A DNA stretch of 34,157 nucleotides from an uncultured Myxococcales bacterium. GTDB taxonomy: Bacteria > Myxococcota_A > UBA9042. The notes under the pieces were generated by a model. That model was not told the DNA's origin, made no database searches, and saw only the letters and a list, made by a program, of their open reading frames with translations. Location of the stretch: assembly GCA_903896545.1 (NCBI GenBank), contig CAITYF010000076.1:1-34157 (forward strand), given 5' to 3'. Made by a program: the position numbers and the translations under genes. This document shows positions 23,356 to 32,730 of the stretch, one piece after another. Position 1 is the first letter of the stretch, and each line of letters begins with the position of its first letter.

Positions 23356-24537
23356 ATGGAACAGAACGGAACGCAGCCAGACCGGGCGCGCCCACGGCGC
23401 AAGATCGGCGGACTACTGGTCCTATTGTTCGTTGGTTCTGGCATCACGTATGCGGTGGTGCGAAACCGATCGTTGCCACCGGCGAATGCTGTTGTGGCGC
23501 AGACCGGCCTGCCGCGTTTGGAGGGCGCGGCCATCGTGCTTCCTGCGTCGTTCGTGCGCATCGCCGGCATCGAGACCGACGTTGTCACTACGCGCGTCGT
23601 GGCCAAACAAGTCTCGGTCGCCGGTCACGTGGCTTTTGACCCGGAGCACGTCGCCGCAGTCGGTACGCGGGCACGCGGCGTGGTCGACAAGGTTCTGAAG
23701 TTTGAAGGCGATCTGGTGCAGCCCGACGACTTGCTGGCACAGGTGGACAGTCCGGACCTGAGCCACGCGCAAGGGACCGCGCTGGCGTTGGCGGCGCAGT
23801 CGGCCGCAGCCTTGGCGAACGCGCGACGTGAACAGGACCTGCATCGCCAAGGCATGACTACGGCTCGCGATCTGGAGCTTGCGACGGCCAATGCGGAGCA
23901 ACATCGGGCAGAGCTGGCGGCAGCAAGGGCACGCGTCGCGACCGTGGCGCGCGGAGGGACCAAGGCGATGGGACTTTACGCGCTCCGCGCACCATTGGCG
24001 GGCGTTGTGATCGAGCGCTCGGTGCATACCGGCCAAACCGTGGAAGAAAACGTCGTCGCATTTCGCGTGGCCAACTTGGACCAGCTGTGGGTTGAACTGG
24101 CCGTGGGCGAGCGGTATCTGAGCGGCATGAAGCGCGGCGATCTGGTCGAACTCCGGTCAATTGCACACCCGGACGAGCATCTGGACGGCCAGTTGGCGTA
24201 CATCGGCGACGTGATCGACCCGCTGACCGGGACCGCGCCGGTGCGCGTGGAGATCGGGAACCGCGACCGTAAACTGCGACCGGGACAGAGCGTAACGGCG
24301 ACGATTCGCCTCGCACAATCGGGCGTCGCGGTTTTGGCTGTGCCTGAGTCCGCCGTGACGCCCATCGATGGCAAAGCACACGTGTTCCTGGAATTGGCGC
24401 CGGGGCGCGTGCAGCCTACCGCGGTGGAAACTGGCGCCAGCGATGACGGGTGGATCGAAGTGCGCGCAGGACTCAAAGCGGGTGACCGCATCGTCGTGAA
24501 GGGCGTCTTCGCGCTCAAGTCCGAGTTGTTTCGCTGA
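23356..24537 (+). CDS. RND efflux periplasmic adaptor subunit, CzcB/CusB type
   Basis: A 393-residue membrane-fusion protein that bridges an RND pump to an outer-membrane channel. ATG 23356 follows GAGGTGG at 5-7 nt; another ATG four codons upstream is possible. One N-terminal membrane anchor lies at about 17-35, with no lipobox. A beta-barrel/lipoyl half (GHVAFDPEHVAAVGTRARGVVDKVLKFEGDLV split by a hairpin) flanks a coiled coil (about 140-200, Ala/Glu/Arg-rich). It closes with LRAPLAGVVIERSVHTG, the barrel (LWVELAVGERYL) and a membrane-proximal domain ending VVKGVFALKSEL, the typical CzcB ending. Its stop is 6 nt before the pump start, so they are co-translated. No His-rich metal-binding N-terminus as in some CzcB or Met-rich segment as in CusB is visible, so the metal is undefined. 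Confidence 0.93.
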   Translation: MEQNGTQPDRARPRRKIGGLLVLLFVGSGITYAVVRNRSLPPANAVVAQTGLPRLEGAAIVLPASFVRIAGIETDVVTTRVVAKQVSVAGHVAFDPEHVAAVGTRARGVVDKVLKFEGDLVQPDDLLAQVDSPDLSHAQGTALALAAQSAAALANARREQDLHRQGMTTARDLELATANAEQHRAELAAARARVATVARGGTKAMGLYALRAPLAGVVIERSVHTGQTVEENVVAFRVANLDQLWVELAVGERYLSGMKRGDLVELRSIAHPDEHLDGQLAYIGDVIDPLTGTAPVRVEIGNRDRKLRPGQSVTATIRLAQSGVAVLAVPESAVTPIDGKAHVFLELAPGRVQPTAVETGASDDGWIEVRAGLKAGDRIVVKGVFALKSELFR

Positions 24538-24543
24538 GGTCGC

Positions 24544-27500
24544 ATGCTGGAACGCTTGGTTTCATGGTCCGTTCAAAAGCGCACGCTCGTCCTGGGCCTG
24601 CTGGTTGCACTTCTCGTGGCCGGTGGTTGGGCGGGGGCGACCCTTCCGCTCGACGCGATGCCAGACGTCTCGAACGTGCAAGTCGCCGTGCTGACGAACA
24701 CACCGGGTCTGGCGCCTCTCGAAGTCGAGCGCACGGTGACAACGCCCATCGAGAACGCGCTGAACGGCGTTCCAGGCATGGACGAACTGCGCAGTACGTC
24801 GCGCAACGGCTTGTCGGCGGTCGTCGTGGTGTTTCAGGATGGAACGGACATCTGGCACGCCCGGCAGCTGGTGCAAGAGCGGCTCCGCGGCATCGAACTG
24901 GAATTGCCCGCGCAGGCGGAAAGCCCGCAGTTAGGTCCGGTGACGACGGGGCTAGGGCAAATCTTCTATTTCACGCTTCGGTCTGAGCGTCACACGCCGA
25001 TGCAGCTCAGAACGACTTTGGACTGGGACATCGTGCCGCAGTTGCGCGCGGTGCCCGGCGTGTCCGAGGTGAACACTTTTGGCGGACAGCTCAAGCAGTT
25101 TCAGGTGTGCGTGGACGCCGAACGCCTCAAAGCCCGGAAGTTGACGCTGGCCGACGTCACGAGTGCGTTGAAGAACGCGAACCTCAACGTCGGTGGTGGC
25201 TACGTCGATCGCGCGGAGGAAGCGTTTACGATTCGCGGTGAGGGCGTCTTGCGCGACAAGGATGAGATCGCGTCTGTCGTTCTCCGCACGGGCGCAGATG
25301 GAACGCCCGTGCTGATTGGGCAAGTAGCGGAGGTGCGCGTCGGTGTCGCGCTGCCCAGCGGCGTTGTGACTCAAAACGGCGAGCAAGAGGCAGTGACCGG
25401 CATCGTGATGATGCTCCTCGGTGCGAACAGTCATGAGGTTGTTGCCTCCGTGGGTGCCAAAATCCGTCAAATTGGCCCGAGGCTGCCTGCCGGCATGACG
25501 ATCGATGTGATTTACGATCGCGCCGACTTCGTTGATCGAACCCTGCGAACCGTCCTGACCAACCTCGCCGAGGGCGTTGGCATCGTCGCTCTGGTCTTGG
25601 CGCTTTTTCTCGGTTCATTGCGCGGCGCGCTCGCAGTTGTGATCGGCATTCCGGCGGCCATGGCGGTGGCGCTACTCTTCATGCGCTTTACCCAAGTGCC
25701 GGGCGACCTGATGTCGCTGGGCGCCATCGATTTTGGGTTCTTGGTCGACGGCCCGATCGTCATGCTGGAAGCGATTATCGCCGCAACAGCGGGTGCGCAA
25801 CTCCACCGGGACGCCAAACGCCGACGTTTTGCCGAGGTGCTCCAGTCCGTCGCCCGTCCCGTCGCCTTCGCTGTTGCCATTATCTTGCTCGTTTACCTGC
25901 CGTTGCTGGGTCTGCAGGGCATTGAAGGTAAGATGTTCAGGCCGATGGCCGCGACGATGGCCGCCGCGCTCGCGGGCGCGCTGCTGTATTCGATCTTCTT
26001 CCTTCCGGCCGTGCTCGTCACGCTGGTGCCCACTCCCAAGGACCACGGACCGCGTTGGATCGCTCTTCTCGGACGCGGCTACGCAGCCACAACCGACATC
26101 ACCCTGCGCTGGCGACGCTGGATTCTGCTTCTCGCGATCGCGTGCCTGGCCTTGGTCTCCTGGCGCTTTGCCGCCGCGGGCGCCGAGTTCGTACCGCGCA
26201 TCTTCGAGGGCGACATCGTCGTCACGATTCGGCGGGCGCCCAGCATTTCCCTGACGGAAGCCAAGCGCCTCGACCTGCTGACAGAAAAGGTGCTGCGAAC
26301 GTTCCCCGAGGTGGTCGCAGTGCTCGGCATGACGGGGCGCGCGGAAGTGGCTGTCGATCCGGTCGGCAATGACAACACCGACATGTTGGTTCGCTTGCGC
26401 CCCATGTCTGAGTGGACGACCGCGCAGGATTTTGACGTGTTGGCGGCGGCGATCATCGAGCGTATTCAACGCAACGTACCGGGCACGTTCGTCGGAGTCT
26501 CCCAGCCGATCGAGGACAAGACCAACGAGATGATCAGCGGGAGTCGCGCGGACGTCGCCATCCAGATCTTTGGGCCCGACCTGACCCAAATCGCGCTGAT
26601 CGCAAACCAGATTGGGCACTTGCTTGGCCAAGTACACGGCACGGGCGACTTGCGGGTCGAACGCCAGTTCGGCCAACCGACACTTCAGGCGACGGTCGAT
26701 CGTGCGCGCATGGCGCGATACGGCGTTCAGGTGCGCGACGCGTTCTCCGTGCTTGAAGCCGCGCGAATGGGGATTCGGGTCGGCGAGGTCTACGAGGGTG
26801 CGCGGAGGTTTGAGCTCCGCGTCCTGCAGCCGCCACACGAGAACACCGTCCGCGGTCTGGGTGAACTGTTCGTCGAGACCCAGCAGGGCGTGAGCGTGCC
26901 GCTGCATGAAGTCGTCACGCTGGCTGAGACTGACGGCTTGTCGTCCGTGCGGCGGATTGGCCGCGAACGTGCGGTACGGGTCGACGTGAACCTGCGCGGC
27001 CGCGATCTCGTCAGTTGGGTCGAAGAAGCGCGCCAGGTCGTCAACCAGTCCGTGCAACTGCCAAATGGCTATCGCATCGAGTGGGGAGGCCAATTCCAGA
27101 ACTTTGAGCGCGCACAGCGGCGCCTCCAACTTGTGCTGCCTGCGGTCATCGGCGTCATTTTCCTTATGCTGATGTGGATGTTTGGGCACTGGCGCTACGC
27201 CGTCGCTGTCTTCTCGCTGGTGCCCCTGTCGCTCGCCGGCGGCATGGCTGGTCTGTTGATGCGCGAGATGACGTTTAGCCTGCCCGCGGCCGTCGGTTTC
27301 ATCGCGCTGGGCGGCATCGGCGTCCTCAACGGCGTGGTCATGGCGACGGAGGTTCGACGCAGACTCCACGCGGGGGCATCCCTCGATGAGGCGGTCGGCC
27401 AAGGCGCGCAACACGCGATGCGGGCCGTGCTGACAACCGCTGCGGTCGCCGCGCTCGGCTTCCTGCCGATGGCGCTCGCCACCTCCGCCGGCGCGGAAGT

Positions 27501-27636
27501 GCAACGGCCGTTGGCCACCGCGGTCATCGTCGGCATGGCGTGGAGCACGGCGATGACCCTGTGGGTGCTGCCTGGGCTGTTGCGTATGGTGGTGCGACCC
27601 GAACGCCCAGAAAGCGTGCATGGGCGAGTCTCCTGA
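24544..27636 (+). CDS. RND heavy-metal efflux pump, CzcA/CusA family
   Basis: A 1030-residue inner-membrane proton/cation antiporter of the HME-RND class, pumping divalent or monovalent metal ions from the periplasm or cytoplasm. It has the usual plan: TM1, a first periplasmic porter domain (about 35-335), six-helix block, second TM7 and porter domain (about 560-860), final helices to about 1025. In the fourth helix the HME signature is preserved: Asp396, Asp402 and Glu409 (DFGFLVDGPIVMLE), with the spacing of the essential CzcA residues Asp402, Asp408 and Glu415. The start 24544 is 6 nt after the adaptor stop. No OMF (CzcC/TolC) gene lies in the window; the next gene is a porin-like barrel. 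The exact metal cannot be told from the signature alone. Confidence 0.95.
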   Translation: MLERLVSWSVQKRTLVLGLLVALLVAGGWAGATLPLDAMPDVSNVQVAVLTNTPGLAPLEVERTVTTPIENALNGVPGMDELRSTSRNGLSAVVVVFQDGTDIWHARQLVQERLRGIELELPAQAESPQLGPVTTGLGQIFYFTLRSERHTPMQLRTTLDWDIVPQLRAVPGVSEVNTFGGQLKQFQVCVDAERLKARKLTLADVTSALKNANLNVGGGYVDRAEEAFTIRGEGVLRDKDEIASVVLRTGADGTPVLIGQVAEVRVGVALPSGVVTQNGEQEAVTGIVMMLLGANSHEVVASVGAKIRQIGPRLPAGMTIDVIYDRADFVDRTLRTVLTNLAEGVGIVALVLALFLGSLRGALAVVIGIPAAMAVALLFMRFTQVPGDLMSLGAIDFGFLVDGPIVMLEAIIAATAGAQLHRDAKRRRFAEVLQSVARPVAFAVAIILLVYLPLLGLQGIEGKMFRPMAATMAAALAGALLYSIFFLPAVLVTLVPTPKDHGPRWIALLGRGYAATTDITLRWRRWILLLAIACLALVSWRFAAAGAEFVPRIFEGDIVVTIRRAPSISLTEAKRLDLLTEKVLRTFPEVVAVLGMTGRAEVAVDPVGNDNTDMLVRLRPMSEWTTAQDFDVLAAAIIERIQRNVPGTFVGVSQPIEDKTNEMISGSRADVAIQIFGPDLTQIALIANQIGHLLGQVHGTGDLRVERQFGQPTLQATVDRARMARYGVQVRDAFSVLEAARMGIRVGEVYEGARRFELRVLQPPHENTVRGLGELFVETQQGVSVPLHEVVTLAETDGLSSVRRIGRERAVRVDVNLRGRDLVSWVEEARQVVNQSVQLPNGYRIEWGGQFQNFERAQRRLQLVLPAVIGVIFLMLMWMFGHWRYAVAVFSLVPLSLAGGMAGLLMREMTFSLPAAVGFIALGGIGVLNGVVMATEVRRRLHAGASLDEAVGQGAQHAMRAVLTTAAVAALGFLPMALATSAGAEVQRPLATAVIVGMAWSTAMTLWVLPGLLRMVVRPERPESVHGRVS

Positions 27637-27697
27637 ATGGAAAGATCGATGCGCTTGGATAACCAGTGAACGCCGAAGCGGATGGACACCGACCCGC

Positions 27698-27726
27698 TGG
27701 ACAAAGCGCCGATAACCCAATTCAAT
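27698..27726 (+). promoter_or_regulatory. Candidate promoter for the OprP-like porin gene
   Basis: TGGACA (5 of 6) and TTCAAT (4 of 6) are separated by 17 nt in the 129-bp spacer after the pump gene, with a predicted start about 33 nt before ATG 27766. If real, the porin is transcribed independently of the efflux genes as well as by read-through. Confidence 0.35.
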
Positions 27727-27765
27727 AGTTCTTCGCCGTTTGCCCTTCCCGTCGTTGAGGTCCGC

Positions 27766-28971
27766 ATGTGCCGCTTCTCGCTGATTCTGCTGCTCCTGAC
27801 GCTGCCCGTTCCGGTGCTGGCGCAAGCACGGTTACCTGGTGCGGTCACACCGTCCGCTGAAGATTCGGTGTCGCTGCCCGCGCGGGTGACAACCACGATG
27901 GGCGACGCGTTTGCTGACGAAGCGGAGACCGGCACTGAGCTGCGCGTCCTCGTGCAGACGCGCTACGGCCAAACCGCGCCATCTTCGGATCGTGTGGGCG
28001 AACGTGCGCTCGCGCAGGATCCCGATGGGTGGGTGCTGAACCGTGCATTTCTGCGCGTTGTTGCCAAGCCGACCGCGTGGCTGAGCGGCAAGGTGCTGCT
28101 GGACTTCGCCGCGCTGCGCAACGAGGACCTGCCGCAGAGCGTCAAGCTGGCGTATTCGACCATCCAACTGCACTCACGCGTGGCCATCTCGGCGGGTTTG
28201 TTCAAGCGGCCGTTCTCGCTGCTGGAATTGCTGCCGATCGGCGAGTACGAGTTTGGCGACAATGGCCCGACCGACGGACTCATCAAGGACCTGGGCTTTG
28301 GCGGTCGCGACATCGGCGCGATGCTCGACGTGTCGCCGCTGTCGCGTAAAAAGTGGCTGAAGGTCTCACTCGGCGCGTTTCAAGGCGGTCACGCCGACAC
28401 CACAGCCGCTCCAGATGGCCTGTTGGCCGCGCGGCTCGAAAGCACACCCTTCAAGCACTTACACCTTGGCGTCGACGCTGTATGGCGGCGCAAAGCGTCG
28501 GTCGCAGACTACGGCACCAGCGACGGCGCGCAAAGCGACGGCTGGGCGTGGAGTGCAGATGTTATCGTGGACTACGCCAAGTTCGACATTCGCGCGGAAA
28601 TTCTCGGCGGCGATCGCACCGACATCAAGAACCGCCCGAATCCCGACCTCGGTGCTTCCGCGACGTCGTTTCTGGGCGCATGGGGCCTCCTCCTCTACCG
28701 GATACCGGTCGCCAAGTCGGTGTTGATGCCGGGTGTGAAGTTCGAGTGGCTGGACAGCGACCGCGATCACCCCGTCGGCAATCACATGCTGCTAAGCGGC
28801 GCGCTGAACATCGATTTCGACCCGCGCGTGCGCTTACTGCTCGACTTGACCCACCAGTGGGTCGACCCGGGGACGATGCCGTTGGGCAAGAAACCAAGCA
28901 GCGACACGATTGGGACAGTGCACGACGTCGATTTCACGCGGTTTGTGATGCAGCTGCAGGTACGGATCTAG
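27766..28971 (+). CDS. Phosphate-selective porin (OprP/OprO)-like outer-membrane protein
   Basis: A 401-residue predicted outer-membrane beta-barrel. ATG 27766 follows GAGG at 6 nt and begins a signal peptide (ILLLLTLPVPVLAQA); the longer frame from 27682 has no RBS and buries it. The mature protein alternates polar and hydrophobic residues as in barrel strands. The N-terminal half carries OprP-family phrases: WVLNRAFLRVVAK, LLDFAA, AISAGLFKRPFSLLELL and GGRDIGAMLD. Later strands include LHLGVDAVWRRK, FDIRAEILGG and LLLDLTHQW. It ends FVMQLQVRI rather than with the usual terminal Phe. It follows the efflux pump at 129 bp; it may be an exit channel associated with the pump or an unrelated anion porin. 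Ligand not determinable. Confidence 0.85.
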   Translation: MCRFSLILLLLTLPVPVLAQARLPGAVTPSAEDSVSLPARVTTTMGDAFADEAETGTELRVLVQTRYGQTAPSSDRVGERALAQDPDGWVLNRAFLRVVAKPTAWLSGKVLLDFAALRNEDLPQSVKLAYSTIQLHSRVAISAGLFKRPFSLLELLPIGEYEFGDNGPTDGLIKDLGFGGRDIGAMLDVSPLSRKKWLKVSLGAFQGGHADTTAAPDGLLAARLESTPFKHLHLGVDAVWRRKASVADYGTSDGAQSDGWAWSADVIVDYAKFDIRAEILGGDRTDIKNRPNPDLGASATSFLGAWGLLLYRIPVAKSVLMPGVKFEWLDSDRDHPVGNHMLLSGALNIDFDPRVRLLLDLTHQWVDPGTMPLGKKPSSDTIGTVHDVDFTRFVMQLQVRI

Positions 28972-28981
28972 CGCGGCGTGT

Positions 28982-30583
28982 TCACTGCTGCTTCAGGATC
29001 GCAATGTCATCCACATGCAGCGGCGCACCAAACTGCCCGCTGCGGTTACAGGCGTCCAGCCAGTCGCGGATTTGCTCCGGTCGTTCTTGAAAGGCCCAGT
29101 CCTTGGGAAAGTTGCCGCTGTAGCCGTTCACGGTCGGGATACCGGTGTCCTGAGCGAGTAGAAGCGCGTCCGTCGCGTTGACGATGACATTTGGGCCAAC
29201 GATAGCGAACGCTTTCGTTCTCGGCGGCCGCGCAGCCAGCGCAGTTGTATACGCGGCGAGGCGGGGCGCATCGGCGGCAATCTTGTTGTGGGGGAACTCC
29301 GTCACAGCCTGATCGAGCAGCAAAAGCGCAATCAACGCTGGCCCCAGCGTGCGCGCCAGCCACGGTCGATTCAAGGACGCCACGTGGACCTCCAGCGCCT
29401 GGACAAGGAGAGCGAGCAGGATGGACAGGGGGGCTAAGAGCACCAGCATGATCCGTGTGATCGCGCGCAGTGAACCGATACCCGGCAGCACATACAAGAA
29501 CCAGTAGAGTGAAAGGGACTTGGACAGGCGCGAGGTGAAAATCCCCGCCAAAAGCACCGTCAGCAGCGCGGTCAGGAGCAGCCTCTCGTCCCGCAATCCA
29601 CGGCCATGGCGTCGCAGCCACAGGTAGACAGCGCCCAGACCGAGCAAGGTGGCGCCGATGAACATGCGGTGTTCGCCGTTGGAACTTTGGAATTGACCGA
29701 GAGGTTCGAGCCAGGACCAGAGAAGGGAATGATGAGGTGGGAGAACCAGCGTCACCGGCGTGAACGTCATGGAGACGACCACCGGCCACGCGCGGGCACC
29801 AGCCTGGCGAAACGCCGCAAGATACGGCAACGCCATCGGCAGCAACACGATCGCGGCAACGACCGCGATCGCGACGCGCACCAGCCAAGGACGCAAGGTA
29901 TTCGGCAGCAACCACGCGCGTGTTTCCTCCCGAGTTGCGGGAAGCGCGAGTTGGACAATCACCCAAAAGACCAGCAGCTCGCCGAGGAATATCCCAATGT
30001 ACATGTCCGTATAAAGTTGCGCCACGATGGCCGCGGCAAGCGCAAGGAGCGGTTTCAGTGTGCGGGTCCGAATCGCGGCGAGTAGCCACCACAGCGCGAG
30101 CGGCACGAAGTAGCGGGGAAATAGCTGCACGTGCACCATTTGACCAACGACGGGCAGGCCAAACGTGAAGAAATAGGCGCCCATTGCCGCACCGGTCAGA
30201 CTCCGGCTCAACCGCAAGAGAACGAACGCAGCAGCGGCGTAGTTCAACACGAAGACCGTCACGAGCCACACCAGCATCGCGGATTCGCGCGGAAAGCCAG
30301 CGAGCCGCCCCGCGACGTAGAACGGCAGCGAGCCGATGTGGTTCACGGAGTAGGCGACTGTGTTGTGGGTCGCCGGGTAAAACATGGGCGCGTCCCAAAA
30401 GTGCGGCACTTGACCGGTCAACCACTGGTAGCCGTGCTCCAGAATGAACAGATTGAAGCGGTTGTCGCAGACATCCCCGACGTTCTGACCCGGTCGGCAG
30501 AACCAGAGCAGCCCCACGAGCAACGGCGTGACCAGCAACAGGATCGCACGCAGGCGGCTTGGAGGAGACGGCGGTGTAGTCAT
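28982..30583 (-). CDS. Polytopic membrane protein, GT-C glycosyltransferase-like
   Basis: A 533-residue inner-membrane protein with about 11-12 transmembrane helices. The start at 30583 follows AGGA and has a Pro/Ser-rich head; the longer frame to 30661 is unsupported. Right after the first helix comes VGDVCDNRFNLFILEHG, with Asp37 and Asp40 where GT-C glycosyltransferases carry catalytic acids in the first periplasmic loop, then FWDAPMFYP. A C-terminal soluble tail (about 450-533) contains TVNGYSGNFPKDW, a phrase shared by many uncharacterised GT-C-like membrane proteins. GT-C enzymes transfer sugars from polyprenyl-phosphate donors on the periplasmic side. No donor or acceptor can be inferred. 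It lies downstream of a lipase-like lipoprotein gene with a 185-bp gap, and ends 10 nt from the convergent porin stop. Confidence 0.85.
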   Translation of the reverse strand: MTTPPSPPSRLRAILLLVTPLLVGLLWFCRPGQNVGDVCDNRFNLFILEHGYQWLTGQVPHFWDAPMFYPATHNTVAYSVNHIGSLPFYVAGRLAGFPRESAMLVWLVTVFVLNYAAAAFVLLRLSRSLTGAAMGAYFFTFGLPVVGQMVHVQLFPRYFVPLALWWLLAAIRTRTLKPLLALAAAIVAQLYTDMYIGIFLGELLVFWVIVQLALPATREETRAWLLPNTLRPWLVRVAIAVVAAIVLLPMALPYLAAFRQAGARAWPVVVSMTFTPVTLVLPPHHSLLWSWLEPLGQFQSSNGEHRMFIGATLLGLGAVYLWLRRHGRGLRDERLLLTALLTVLLAGIFTSRLSKSLSLYWFLYVLPGIGSLRAITRIMLVLLAPLSILLALLVQALEVHVASLNRPWLARTLGPALIALLLLDQAVTEFPHNKIAADAPRLAAYTTALAARPPRTKAFAIVGPNVIVNATDALLLAQDTGIPTVNGYSGNFPKDWAFQERPEQIRDWLDACNRSGQFGAPLHVDDIAILKQQ

Positions 30584-30768
30584 GCAGGGCGTTCCTGAAC
30601 GGGGCTGTGTACGACTGCTTCGTTGCACATGGCGGCAGCAAAGTTGCGCGTCGTGCCACACGGAGGCTACACGCGTGAGGGAGGGGGCCGCAAGGGCCGC
30701 GCGCGAGCTTCGGTTTGGCCATCCTCTTCAACAAGATGGCGGCGCGCTGAATCTGGCAGTGCGCGACG

Positions 30769-32730
30769 TTACCAGCAAGCCTCCGCGCTCCCCGTCCGCA
30801 CAACCGGCACCTTTCCCGCGGCCACATCGCTCAGGAAACACCGGTACAACTGCTTGGGGCGCTCCGTCTGGAAATTGGTCTCGTGGCCGTCCTCAATCGT
30901 GTCGCCCAGATTCTGTGACACGACCCGCGTGAGATTCCCCGCGTTTCCCGACACCGGCAGATCGAGCGGCTTCTTGGCAAAAAGCGGCAGCAAGTCCCGC
31001 AAGAAAGGCTGGTGCAGCTGCTGCAGTTCTGGCTGAAGAAAGTCCAGCTCGGGTCCGGCCAGATCCAGCCCTGCGGCGAGCGTCAACGTGTTGGCGATGC
31101 TCGGCAGGATATAGTGGTCGACAAGACCTTGCAGCATCAGGATATTGCCCCCCATCGCCGCGGCGTAGAGCTGCGTGTCGGACGACTCGACCGCCCACTG
31201 AAACAGCGTCAGGGCCGGGTCAAATGGCGTGAGCGCGCGGTTACGGACGTCGTAGCCCAGAAGCCCTTCGGCGACCGGCAGCACAGCGAGTGGCAACAGC
31301 TTGTCCATCACGTTCAGGATGTAGCTTCCGCCCGCGCCGGAAAGAATCGATGCGTCGTACGCCGGTGCGGTCGACGTGACCAACGGCAAGATGCTGGCCC
31401 CCATCGAGTGCCCCATAATGGCGACTTGTTTGCCGATGTGAAATGGCCCCGTCGCGCCCGCGCACGCGCTGACGTCAAAACTGAATGTGGCCAAACGCTC
31501 GCGGACAAGCCGCTGTTCCAGTGCCGACTGACGGATGTTGTCACGCAGCGCCGCGGCGTTGAACACGTTGAAAAGGAGAAAATCCTCGTTGCCGTGCGTC
31601 GTGTTGCGGATGCCTTCCAGCGTGCCGTCAAACTGCACGCCAGCCCAGCCAATGCGGGCAAATTCCTGCGCGGGACCCGTGCCGGGCTTGACCGCCGTCG
31701 TAAACCCTTGGGAAACCGCGACGCCGCGTTCAATCAGCGGTCGCTCCCCGCCGCCGCCCGTGCCAATGAACTGGACAATCGGCCACCCCTCCGCCGGAAT
31801 CGCCTGACGCGGCACCGTAAACCAGATTCGCGCGGTCTCCATGTGGTCAAACAGCGGCTTACCGCTCGCGTCGAACTGCCAATCACCGCCTTGGGTGTTG
31901 TAGGGCGGCGTGCCGTGCTGGTAGACCGGCACGTCGATTTTGGACTCGAATACGCAATACTTGTCGTAGGTTTCTGTCAGCGTCGGGGCCGCGGCCAAAG
32001 ACGTCACCGGATGCGCTGCCGCGGCGTCCTGAAACACCTGCGTCATTTGTTGCGCGGAGGTGTCGGTCGTGAACACGGTCATCGCCGCGATGTCGTCGGC
32101 GTTCAGGCCCAGAAGCTCAATCACCGCACCGAACTTTGACCGCACGGCATCGGGAAGCGCGGGCGGCTGCGTGCCATCGGCATAGCGAACTTTTCGCGTG
32201 ACGATCGCCGCGTACGCCTTGCCCGCCTGAAGCGGAGCCCCCTGCAGCGGCAGCAGTGCCAGCAGGTTCTTGTCGCCCATCGGACCACCGTCCGCCAGAA
32301 ACGAAACCTGAATCGGCTGGCGCTTCAGCCCCACTCCGCCGCTCGCGGCAGCCGCTTCAACCAGAAACACCGACGCATCCGCCGTGATGCTCGTCGCCAG
32401 TGCCGGCAAAGTGGCTGGGTCCAGCGTGCCGCCCGCGCGGAAGTAGATCGCACCGGTCTGGGCAAAGCCCCGCGCGTCACGCGACACAAGCGCCACGCAC
32501 TGGTCGATCAGCGTCACTTGATCAGGGTTTTGCCACTGGTGCAGGTCCACTTGACCGTTCTTGAGCAGGTCGTCGGCGGGAAATGGCGCGTCAAAGAGTC
32601 CGTTCGGACGGGAAAAATCCAGCGCAAACGCCGGACCTTGTGGTACCTCTGTGACGGTTTGCACCGCGGGCGTCGTCGCCGTGCACGCGGTGAAGAGGAG
32701 CAAAAGGAAAGTCCGCAAATTCAGGCCCAT
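30769..32730 (-). CDS. Lipase/esterase-like lipoprotein (alpha/beta hydrolase)
   Basis: A 653-residue predicted lipoprotein. ATG 32730 gives lipobox LFTAC (Cys16) with Thr at +2; a GTG three codons upstream is less likely. The N-terminal part (about 25-230) resembles the N-domain of bacterial virulence-factor lipases (FSRPNGLFDAPFPADDLL, then strands with Ig-like character). The hydrolase core has WPIVQFIGTGGGGE (oxyanion region), VAIMGHSMGAS with nucleophile Ser442 and a late candidate acid/His pair, probably Asp and His of IEDGHETNF. It may release fatty acids from lipids or esters at the cell surface. The start codon lies inside the end of the upstream PLP-enzyme gene (10-nt overlap), with GGGGTGG as its RBS, so it is translationally coupled. 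Substrate unknown. Confidence 0.88.
   Translation of the reverse strand: MGLNLRTFLLLLFTACTATTPAVQTVTEVPQGPAFALDFSRPNGLFDAPFPADDLLKNGQVDLHQWQNPDQVTLIDQCVALVSRDARGFAQTGAIYFRAGGTLDPATLPALATSITADASVFLVEAAAASGGVGLKRQPIQVSFLADGGPMGDKNLLALLPLQGAPLQAGKAYAAIVTRKVRYADGTQPPALPDAVRSKFGAVIELLGLNADDIAAMTVFTTDTSAQQMTQVFQDAAAAHPVTSLAAAPTLTETYDKYCVFESKIDVPVYQHGTPPYNTQGGDWQFDASGKPLFDHMETARIWFTVPRQAIPAEGWPIVQFIGTGGGGERPLIERGVAVSQGFTTAVKPGTGPAQEFARIGWAGVQFDGTLEGIRNTTHGNEDFLLFNVFNAAALRDNIRQSALEQRLVRERLATFSFDVSACAGATGPFHIGKQVAIMGHSMGASILPLVTSTAPAYDASILSGAGGSYILNVMDKLLPLAVLPVAEGLLGYDVRNRALTPFDPALTLFQWAVESSDTQLYAAAMGGNILMLQGLVDHYILPSIANTLTLAAGLDLAGPELDFLQPELQQLHQPFLRDLLPLFAKKPLDLPVSGNAGNLTRVVSQNLGDTIEDGHETNFQTERPKQLYRCFLSDVAAGKVPVVRTGSAEACW

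Noticed and set aside
25672..27825. A 717-codon antisense frame over the RND pump gene.
   Set aside because: The sense frame is an unmistakable CzcA-type pump; the antisense translation is His/Gln/Arg-rich with no motif.
29046..30827. A 593-codon frame overlapping the GT-C-like membrane protein in another minus-strand frame.
   Set aside because: The other frame has signal-like hydrophobic helices and GT-C loop residues; this one is Arg/Ala-rich, lacks membrane segments and has no supported start.
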